Origin: Reticulitermes speratus | Lineage: Eukaryota; Arthropoda; Insecta; Blattodea; Rhinotermitidae | Assembly: GCA_021186555.1 (NCBI GenBank) | Contig: JAJKFL010000014.1 | Span: 27,482,033 to 27,546,032 of the forward strand | Direction: 5' to 3' | Length of the DNA stretch: 64,000 nt | Shown: one piece after another, positions 55,963-64,000 of the stretch | Layout of the letters: every line of letters begins with the position of its first letter | How positions within the stretch are numbered: the first letter of the stretch is position 1 | Made by a program: the position numbers and the translations under genes | Notes under the pieces: generated by a model | The model's input: the letters and a program-made list of their open reading frames with translations, nothing else | Told to the model about the DNA's origin: nothing | Database searches by the model: none

Positions 55963-57774
55963 TAAAACAAAGTACGCCTTCTTTCTGAACCCCAGCTAAA
56001 GAAATGTTATCGCACAAAGTATCCGCAGCTCATGGTGCAACTTTGAGCAAGGTATGTCTTAACATGACGTTAACATGAATTACACTTGCAGGCTGCGTAA
56101 TATGCACTACTCAGTCCAAACAGTGGTGTTGCCCGCCGTGCAACATGCCCCACTCGCTTTATGTGGCAGTTCATTATCAACATGTTTTCTCTGAACAGCG
56201 AGATAAGCCACGAAGAGCCGGTTCACTGAGTACAGAAAACTGCATACTTTGCACAGTTTATACAACGGTACTTCTGATAACTTTATCACACGGAGTTATG
56301 ACGGCATATTGAATACTGTGTAACGCGGAAAGCCACATACATGGTGCACGTAGTCTTCATGTTACTCATCGTGCAGCGGAAGGTCACTCATATTATCGCC
56401 CATGTGAAAAGTTCGCGAGGCTCTACCCAAGCTGGGTCTTCGGGACACGTGTATTATTTTTATGGATAAAGCCAAATGATACAAGAAAACTTACGCGACC
56501 AGTTCGTGTTGATTAGATGTTTTCGTTTTTGTTGTCAGCTACAGCTAATATTATGCTGGTAGTTATTTACCATGTTGTAAGTTCTGAATTTTTGAAACCA
56601 AACTGCAGGATTTACACGTTCAAGAAATTCGTGGGTGACAGAGAACCGATTTTCTGTGACATGTTCCTAACTGTGGGGATTTCGCTCTGTGTGTGTGAAG
56701 TTTATAAAGTAGGTATTTCATTGCAGTGATTGTGTATCGGTCCTTTCGCTGAATGAACTGCTGACGCACCATTTTGACCTCCCGCAGTTTCCAAACATAA
56801 TAATATCGTATGTTTACTGTGTATATTTACTACTGCTTTTGTCTGGTATAGGCCTTTGACTATGGCAGTCGCTCTTAAAAAAGGAAGTAAATGAATAATT
56901 TCAAGTCACTACCTTTACCAGAATGTTTAATTCTCGGATTATTTAGCCCATATCAAATAATACAACACATTGTTTTAATTCCTACAATACGTCATCGACG
57001 CACACACTGGTACGTGCACTACAACTCCAGGACGGCATTCGTCCTGTAGTGGCAACACTGTTGCAGCTATTTGTAGCAATGACGTATAAATGCCACGCCA
57101 AGAGGCGACTGGTTCTTAATACTCGAAAGCGCTTCGACGAAGTTCACCGAACTTACCATAATTGGCCAGTCACTTTATTGTCTGAGCTAACTGAAGCAGT
57201 AGTGTTAACAAATTCCTTGGGCGATGAATCGCACTTTACACAGGTACAGTACCCTATCTGTGTTTATGGAATGTAATGTGTATTATGACCCTGACGCAGA
57301 CGTCATAAAAGCTCACCCCTATTCTGCGGGGTTATTGTATGACGTAACACCACGATCAGGCAATGGCAGTTTCACGCCTTGCCACTTTACATCTCCACAC
57401 TCAATACTGATCGCTCTTTTTACAAGTTGCATTTTCCTCCAAGTGTAGTAGTGTACGGTGGTGGTAGTGGCAATAGCAGTAGTAAAATAGCAGCAGCAGA
57501 AGTAGTAGTAATGAATGTGAAAAAGTCCAGGGACGAGAGATACGGCGCAGCACGTCTGCGCATTTCTTGCATCCATTATGGCCAACAAAATTTAAGAAAT
57601 GTGAGCATAATAAAATCCCGAAAAACTGAGGCTGTAAATGTCAGCCTGCTCCCGACTACAAAATCATACATTCCTTCCCTAAGAAGACTATCTTTAATAC
57701 TCGGTATCACTCACGGAAAACACACTGCATCTTCATTACCAAAAGGTGTTATTTAACGATGCTGTCAGTTGCAG

Positions 57775-57975
57775 GCATTACATAGCGTCGGTGACAAGAC
57801 GGGTCTGGATCATTGGTGGAATGATACTGACAGGGGAAACCGAAGTACTCTCAGAAAAACCAGTCCCAGTGACACTTTGTGCACCACAAATCCCACATGA
57901 ACTGGCCTGGGATCGAGGCCGGACCTCCGCAGTGTGAGGCTGGTGACCAACCACCTGAGCCACGGCCCTATAAAG
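57775..57975 (-). mobile_element. tRNA-derived SINE, family C
   Basis: Minus strand: gggccgtggctcaggtggtt (A box) and cggcctcgatcccaggccag (B box), then gtgggatttgtggtgcacaa and agtacttcggtttcccctgt. It matches 48345-48520. Confidence 0.85.
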
Positions 57976-58089
57976 CCGAATTAGGCGTGATGTTAAGGAA
58001 AACGGTCTGTTTGAAAAGCACACTGAACACAGAGACATGCAAGATTTGTGGTTCTTCCGGCGGTGTGGCTCAATATTGAAGTCTTTTGG

Positions 58090-58165
58090 GATGTTACGCC
58101 GTGTCGCTGCGTGAATAATTACCGACGTTTCGAAGGATGGTAGTGCGTTCATCTTCAGGGTCAAG
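58090..58165 (+). repeat. Penelope-like terminal motif
   Basis: gggatgttacgccgtgtcgc, gaataattaccgacgtttcg, gcgttcatcttcagggtc: the most complete copy of the dispersed motif. It lies just upstream of the mariner insertion. Confidence 0.7.
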
Positions 58166-58215
58166 CGTTGGACAAAATGTGGGTATTCGCAGTGTTAAAG
58201 CACGTGCTACATATA

Positions 58216-59547
58216 CGAGGGCTGTCCAAAAAGTATCCGACTATATTTTTTCCCGCGGTAAGTAATGGTGAAAGGGTGGGGAAACTGAGCGTAGTGGTAG
58301 AAGGGACTTTCATGCGCATGCGTGATTTTTTGCTGCCTCGCAACACCGCCGGATGCGTCTGTCGCTGCCAGATAGCGAAGTGGTGTAACACGTGTTCGTC
58401 GCATTCTCGTTTCGCTCAAGATGACAGAATGTTTGGAGCAGCGATACTGCATCAAGTTTTGTCAGAAACTTGGGGATACCCAAGCGGAAACAATCCGCAA
58501 AATTCAGCAGGCTTTCGGTGATGATGCAATGGGGGTCACTCAAATTAAAGAGTGGTTCAACCGCTTTAAAGATGGCCGCATGTCGGCGGACAGTGACCAG
58601 CGTTCCGGGAGACCGTCAACGAGCCGAAATGCTGATGTCATTGACAAAGTGCGGACATTGATCATGGAGGACCGTCGTTTGACCGTCCGGGAAATTGCTG
58701 ATGAGGTTGGGATCAGCAGAGATTCCGCAAACACGATTTTAACTGAGGATGTGGGCATGCGAAGAGTGGCGGCAAAATTTGTGCCCAAGCTGCTTTCGCC
58801 GGAGCAGCAACAACTCCGCCTTGAGGTCGCGCAGGACATGCTGGAGTGCGCCAACAGGGATCCTGAGTTCCTGAAGACTGTGATCACTGGTGACGAGTCG
58901 TGGGTGTACGGATATGACCCGGAAACCAAGGTCCAGTCGTCACAATGGAAGCATCCAACATCCCCGAGGCCCAAAAAAGCACGACACGTTCGGAGCAATG
59001 TGAAGGTGATACTGACTGTTTTCTTCGATTACCGGGGTGTTGTGCATCATGAGTACGCACCACTAGGCCAAACTGTTAATAAGGAGTACTACCAAGAAGT
59101 CCTCCGTCATCTTCGTGATGCAGTTCGGCGCAAGAGACCGGAGCTGTGGGACGCACGCAACTGGCAGCTGCATCATGACAATGCCCCAGCTCATTCATCA
59201 CACCTGATCCAGGGTTTCCTGGCTAAGCACGGCATTCCGCAGGTTCGCCAGGCTCCCTACTCTCCTGACATGGCTCCTTGTGATTTCTGGCTGTTCCCGA
59301 GATTGAAGACACCGCTAAAAGGCTCCCGTTTTGACAGCCGCGAGGACATAATACAGAACGCGACGGCGCAGCTGCACACCATTCCAAAACAAGCCTTCCA
59401 GAATTGCTTCCAGCGATGGAAGGACCGCTGGGCTAAGCGTGTGGAGTCACAAGGGGCCTACTTTGAAGGGGATTAGGTATTGTAACCACCCAGATACAGA
59501 ACTTTTTTTTCCCGGCCCAAGGTCGGATACTTTTTGGACAGACCTCG
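58216..59547 (+). mobile_element. Intact mariner element (1332 bp)
   Basis: 26-bp terminal inverted repeats (58216-58241 and 59522-59547) begin CGAGG and share CTGTCCAAAAAGTATCCGAC, with one mismatch in total. A TA dinucleotide flanks each end (58214-58215 and 59548-59549), the mariner target duplication. The element holds one uninterrupted transposase ORF with a 5' leader of about 200 bp and a 3' trailer of about 70 bp. Its coding part is visibly more GC-rich than the AT-rich surroundings. Confidence 0.95.
58421..59476 (+). CDS. Mariner transposase, DD34D, apparently intact
   Basis: 351 aa without stop or frameshift, close to the usual mariner length of about 345. The enzyme cuts and pastes its own element at TA sites. 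Order of parts: N-terminal HTH (about residues 1-55, ending EWFNRFKDGRMSADSD), a second HTH (LTVREIADEVGISRDSANTI, about 87-106), linker RRVAAKFVPKLLSPEQ (WVPHxL-like, with F for W), and the catalytic core. Core motifs: ITGDESWVYGYDPETK with D158, HHDNAPAHSS with D253, and YSPDMAPCDFWLFPRLK with D288. Thirty-four residues separate D253 and D288, the DD34D spacing of true mariners. The start is the first in-frame ATG, and TECLEQRYCIKFC is a normal family N-terminus. The opposite-strand ORF at 58998-58540 is a shadow. Confidence 0.95.
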   Translation: MTECLEQRYCIKFCQKLGDTQAETIRKIQQAFGDDAMGVTQIKEWFNRFKDGRMSADSDQRSGRPSTSRNADVIDKVRTLIMEDRRLTVREIADEVGISRDSANTILTEDVGMRRVAAKFVPKLLSPEQQQLRLEVAQDMLECANRDPEFLKTVITGDESWVYGYDPETKVQSSQWKHPTSPRPKKARHVRSNVKVILTVFFDYRGVVHHEYAPLGQTVNKEYYQEVLRHLRDAVRRKRPELWDARNWQLHHDNAPAHSSHLIQGFLAKHGIPQVRQAPYSPDMAPCDFWLFPRLKTPLKGSRFDSREDIIQNATAQLHTIPKQAFQNCFQRWKDRWAKRVESQGAYFEGD

Positions 59548-60540
59548 TAGTAACCAGTGGATTTTAAAGGCTATTACAGCCAGGGATACTACGAACTCTT
59601 TAGTTTGCCATGAGGCCACCGAGAGCAGTATCGAGATTTCCACAAAGAAGAATGCAAACAGGGCGCGCACGGGACAGGAGTGGTCACAGAATCTTCAGCG
59701 GCAGAAGATACGCATATGCAATGAAGATCCAAGGAGTATGAAGAAGAAAATACAATCAGCCGTCAAGGAATTATACGAAATTATGTTCAGTTCGCGAAAA
59801 TGAAGGCAGGGAATTTTATTTGCAGAACGCGTAATCACTCCTGAAGCATTCAGCAGCATGGGGTTAGTTGTTTGGTCGGAGGCATGCGTAAGAAAGACTG
59901 GTGAAGATGAAAGGTACAACTACAAGTATCCTGTGAGTCACATCAGTCAACCGCACCACATGGAGCTGAAACGACCAAGCCATATATTCGGCTACTGCAG
60001 CGTCTGAGGGCAATATTACTGCTGCACTAAAACTACGGAATGATGTCAGGGTGCGTTGTATTCAAGGCTGCCTATACCGTGGTTGCCAAGTGTTCTCGCA
60101 GGATAACCTGCGCCGGTCTCGATTGTGAATCCCTTCTTTATTGTTTCACTTGCATAATTCCGCCCGCCGCAAGAGTTCAATGGAGTGGAATCTGGTCAAT
60201 GTTACAAAGTACTGATAAAATTGAACTACTGTTTCTTGGTTTCTGTGTGTGCAGTAAATGGACAACTATGACATTCATTTCGTAGCGCGTGGTTTCTTTA
60301 TCTTCCGTCTTTCTTCTTTCCTTCTTCCTTCACCTCCCCCAGATTCACAATTATTGTGATGAACGCCGCAGTTAGCATCTGACATCTTATTCTGACGGTT
60401 CTCTGTTCAAATTCCGGCATGACAAGTCGGCTATCCTAATATTTTTCACAGTTCATCTCAATCCGTGTAATCGTACTGTCGCCACTTTCCACATCATTTC
60501 CATACCATTATTCGTATCATTTCTTATTCCAAACGACGAG
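59548..60540. other. No gene recognised
   Basis: An 89-codon ORF at 59534-59803 overlaps the mariner end and has no motif that I know. Otherwise nothing identifiable. Confidence 0.5.
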
Positions 60541-60544
60541 TGGT

Positions 60545-60800
60545 AAAGGTTAAAGTTGTAACGGACGAATAAGTGGGAGTAGATGTATAGTCCCACTTGT
60601 CCTTAACCTTGGAGATGGAGCTCGGCTTTACGCCTGAAGAGCTTCACCGCCGCGGAATGAGCCCCCAGTACGCATTAATACGAGGCTGGGTGGACTCAAG
60701 AGCCAGGTTGAACGCTTTGGAAAAGATTCTCTTGCCCTGCCGGGAATCGAAGCAAGATTCCTCCGTCGTCTAAGCCGCAGTCTAGTCACTATATCGAGTA
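60545..60800 (-). mobile_element. tRNA-derived SINE, family B
   Basis: Minus strand: a head with gatatagtgactagactgcg and tcttgcttcgattcccggca (B box), and a tail with taaggacaagtgggactata, catctactcccacttattcg. Confidence 0.7.
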
Positions 60801-60994
60801 CTCCAACTAGATAAAGAAGCTGAACATGTCCAAAACAACGGCCACGTTTACTGTCAACACCCGTATGGCGATTTGGCGTATTCCGGGTTGCAATATCGTC
60901 TGAAAGCAGCATACATTCGCATGCCTCATATGAGAAACATTAATTTCACTGAAGTTGTATCTGTGCTTAGCAAGCACCATGCCGCGAAAACGTA

Positions 60995-61140
60995 TGGGGG
61001 AGAGCGGGTTCAGCTCCACACATTCTTAAGCTAGGCACTAGATGAAAGTAAGCCGCTGTACCTCCAAACAGCCCCCGGTGCCCATTGGACTGGAACCCAG
61101 ACAGACCACTGAACACTACTAAAACACTGAGACACGTCTG
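60995..61140 (-). mobile_element. SINE family B fragment
   Basis: Minus strand: gtctgggttccagtccaatg, catctagtgcctagcttaag, aatgtgtggagctgaacccg. It resembles the 2038-2300 body and lies back to back with the next copy. Confidence 0.55.
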
Positions 61141-61204
61141 AAACGAGGTCGGTTGTTCACCGACTTAAATTCCGAACACCACTGGTTGTTACAGCCAATG
61201 TACA

Positions 61205-61478
61205 TCGGTAAGTGTACGCTACGGGCTGGGCAGCCGAGGAATGGGGGTTCAGCTCCCAGCGAGGACAGATTCTCTCTTCAGCACCGCGCCCAGACCTGTT
61301 CCTACGCCCAACCAAGCTCCTATTCAGTCATTACCTCGGGTAAAGCGGCTGAAGCGCGAAATCGGCAACTCACATCCAGTGCTGAAATAAGAATGAGAGC
61401 TCTACCCCCCACCCACTCCCCAATTCGTCTTGATGCTCGATGCTTACTTAAAGAAGCATAAGGATAAATGTCACCTTT
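61205..61478 (+). mobile_element. SINE family B copy
   Basis: cgctacgggctgggcagccg, gggttcagctcccagcgagg (B-box-like), agaatgagagctctaccccc and a tail gatgcttacttaaagaagca. The orientation is opposite to the two copies just upstream. Confidence 0.65.
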
Positions 61479-61479
61479 A

Positions 61480-63980
61480 CTAGGTGACCGCCCATGCTTA
61501 AGGTAAACTCCTTTGTTTTATGTTTCATTTTACTCCTATTATTTGCTGTTACGTTTAGCAGTTCAAGACTATTTCTGATTCACGACTCCATATTCCTATG
61601 TGTAGGCCTACGTGACTGTGCATTAGCATCTTATACGATTCATGCGGTGGGGAAATGCCACGTAAATTGTATGATAAAGCGCAGTGACAATACACGTGCA
61701 CTGTACGAGTATGCTTTCTCCGCAATCTTCAGAGGCAAATTCGAAAACTGTGATTTCTGGGGCCAATTTTTATTTTGTGAACGAAGTTAAAATGTTACCT
61801 AAATGATGGTTCGGACATAGGTCAAATTACTGTATATGTTATTATACATTATAAATTTAAACGTCCTTTATTACCGTAATATGGGCAATAACTAGTTCAG
61901 TTACCTAAACCTTTTTTATTGTCTGTATTTACTGTTTTGACGTGCCACTTTTTTATTTAAGTTATCTTGCACCGCATTACTGTGTTCATGCAGCTCCACT
62001 GCGTAAGTAAGAATCTGTGGAAATCTATGGTAAAATTAAGGTCAGGTTGGCGTTTCGTGGTCCGTGGAAAGTAGTCCAGAGATGCGCAATGGGTCAGCCG
62101 GAACTTCATGGGTTGCTGACAGAGGCGGTGATTGCTGTTTCTGTCAGTACCATTGCTCAGTGCATACTGCGCTACCTAGTCACACTGTTGCGGGCCAGTG
62201 CAGGGTCACCCTACTTTAGCACACTGTTTAATTTTATATGTCACGGGTGTTTAAACTAACCCAGATCAGTTTCCGTACTGGTACTGTAATGTCAACAAAC
62301 GTAAGTTACGGGTGACATAAACAACCATTATACAGTGCGTAGGGAATAAGAACATTCTCGTCATTGTCACAACCTGTGGTTTTCCTCAGTCTTCTAGATA
62401 AATGCCGGCATAGTTCATTCAGATGCCCACAAATGTCTCCTCCCAAGTCCTTACTGCTAACTCCCATTCATCCTGTCTCAACCAACCGTTGTAACTCTGG
62501 CAGCTGAAGAAACCATCAGCTTCTATAGACTACCAACTAAGACATCACGTCATTACTATATTAAGATTCAGGAAAATAGATGAACACATCCTATCTCCAT
62601 TATTTTTATATTAATTACATTAAAGTTAAACTAAATAGCCCTGACTTTCTGATAAGGACAGAATGTTTCGCCAAAACGAGAAATGAGATCAGTGTGTTTG
62701 CGAACTATATGGGTAGCGTTTTATATAACGATGTTTTCCAATGGTTCACCAATAACTTTTGTCCAGTCATGGCGATTTAGGCGCAATTACTTACAGGATC
62801 ATAATGATGTGACATTCTGTAGCTGTAAAATTTCAGTATTATGACGCCGCAATTGTGGAATCAAGCAGGTTCGGATACCGTAATTCATCAAATGTAATTT
62901 GGTAACATATTACTTTAAAAATCATGAAGATGCATTGTCAGGAAATTGACTCGATTCGGGTAGTAAATGAAATTAAAACAAATGCGTTGCCGTGTGTATG
63001 TATTTTACCCGGGGAATACATCGTAATAATAGCGTATATGCCCTCCACACTTCGGGTATAAGCAGTTACCCTATCTTATTAACAACTTTCATAACACAAA
63101 CTTAACACTTTTTACGCCGTAAGAAATGTTTGAGCTATAAGGTAGAAACCTGCAGTGAAGGACGGCATATTACAGTGTGAATGCAAGATCAGATACGGTT
63201 ACAAAGACGTAAAACACTTGTAAAATTGTAATACAGTCACACAGCTCCAGAAACTGTGGAGTTAGCCTTGTCACAAAGACATACAAGAGGCGGCGGAGTC
63301 TTGGACTTGGAGATGGAATATTTTGGTGGCACTGAGAATAAGCAGCATTGGTATTTCGTCATTGCATATTGAAAAGGAACGCAGGCAACATGGAGGAGGG
63401 GAAGGGACCTTGGTTGAACGACGACAACGGACAGTAGTTGCAACACAGGTGAGGTTGCTTCATAGAAATAACACACGTGGCAGGGCTGCCAGGATGTGCT
63501 TTTGGTGGTCGCTCTCGGCGGTTGGAACTCCAGAACTGGAAAATGATCATCATCTTCACCACCCTCTGATATGTATTGTTTTTTAGGCGCACTGACAACG
63601 TAACCGCGAACAATGACTAACAGCTTCGTCATTCTGTCCGTCCGCGTGTATTTCCTCGAGATTCTATGCTGGGGATTTCTACTAAAATCTGTCGATTTTT
63701 TTATTTTAACTTAAATCGGACTGAAGACCTACGTGCATGTATAACCAACGTTACCAATGTTTCACGGTTACCACTTTCCCTCGGTTATACAGGTTAACCA
63801 ATGTCCCTGCGCCTAGGCAAACGCGCCGGAAGTGTTTCGTGTAAGAACTTATTTCTGTAATATAAGTTATATGGAAGGTGGGTCAAGAAGTTTACACAAG
63901 CTCACCTCTGGACCCGATCGTGGGTCAGATGAATCCAGTCTACACCCTCCATCGGACTACAAAGCACAATATCACAAAGA
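61480..63980. other. No gene recognised
   Basis: AT-rich with no conserved ORF, RNA gene or classifiable repeat. A GC-rich patch lies at 63280-63560. Confidence 0.5.
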
Positions 63981-63982
63981 TG

Positions 63983-64000
63983 AGAGCCGGGACGGCGTAG
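63983..64000 (+). mobile_element. Start of a SINE family B copy cut by the window edge
   Basis: gagccgggacggcgtag matches the first bases of the 50405 copy (gggccgagatagcgtag). Confidence 0.5.

Larger units (their letters stand above)
53586..57770. other. No gene recognised
   Basis: Contents: Penelope-like motifs at 54165-54215 and 54490-54565, a SINE piece at 55845-55962 and a trinucleotide-rich stretch at 57455-57515. No conserved ORF. Confidence 0.5.

Noticed and set aside
57379-57756. 125-codon plus-strand ORF
   Set aside because: It runs through trinucleotide repeats, has low complexity and no homologous motif.
58540-58998. 152-codon antisense ORF
   Set aside because: A shadow of the mariner transposase gene on the opposite strand.
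63237-63632. 131-codon minus-strand ORF and overlapping plus-strand ORFs
   Set aside because: No recognisable motif, and overlapping ORFs in several frames. This looks like a GC-rich patch.

Overview
This is a window of nuclear DNA from an insect with a large, repeat-rich genome. Three conserved animal genes with GT-AG introns are present, and the rest is dominated by decayed LINEs, SINEs, Penelope-like elements and Tc1/mariner/pogo elements. The repertoire (RTE-type endonuclease-reverse-transcriptase tails, GIY-YIG Penelope remnants, several tRNA-derived SINE families) fits a hemimetabolous insect. A cockroach/termite lineage is my best guess, but the sequence alone does not prove it.

Layout. 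(1) 1-6626, minus strand: the 5' four coding exons of LACTB2, a metallo-beta-lactamase-fold RNA/acyl hydrolase family member. Its 3' end lies beyond the left edge, and its introns hold an RTE tail and a truncated reverse-transcriptase LINE. (2) 6627-7033: a 407-bp divergent promoter carrying three evenly spaced CRE-like sites. (3) 7034-26965, plus strand: the complete nine-exon NDUFV1 gene (51-kDa NADH/FMN/4Fe-4S subunit of mitochondrial complex I), about 472 aa. It includes a mitochondrial presequence split over two small exons. Its introns hold SINEs, a deleted pogo-like element, a Penelope-like remnant, two dead Tc1/mariner transposases, several MITEs and a tandem array of about nine units. 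(4) 27.2-32.2 kb: intergenic, with repeats only. (5) 32187-36125, minus strand: the last two coding exons and probable 3' UTR of a Tribbles pseudokinase gene, converging on NDUFV1. Its N-lobe exon is not in the window. (6) 36.3-64 kb: no host gene found. This stretch may be the long first intron or upstream region of tribbles. It holds SINEs, MITEs, simple repeats and one intact mariner element (58216-59547) with a 351-aa uninterrupted DD34D transposase.

The three host genes do not form an operon. LACTB2 and NDUFV1 are a head-to-head pair of probable mitochondrial genes that could share promoter control.

Three conserved exons each show a single-base frameshift: NDUFV1 exon 4 and both tribbles exons. 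At least two lie in short C or G runs. I read these as base-level assembly errors rather than gene death. I found no CRISPR array, operon, prophage or clearly new enzymatic system. The more unusual items are the retroelement-derived array in NDUFV1 intron 8, the dispersed Penelope-like terminal motif (about ten sites, two of them palindromic), the deleted pogo element that keeps perfect 28-bp inverted repeats and a DNA-binding-only ORF, and the intact mariner.
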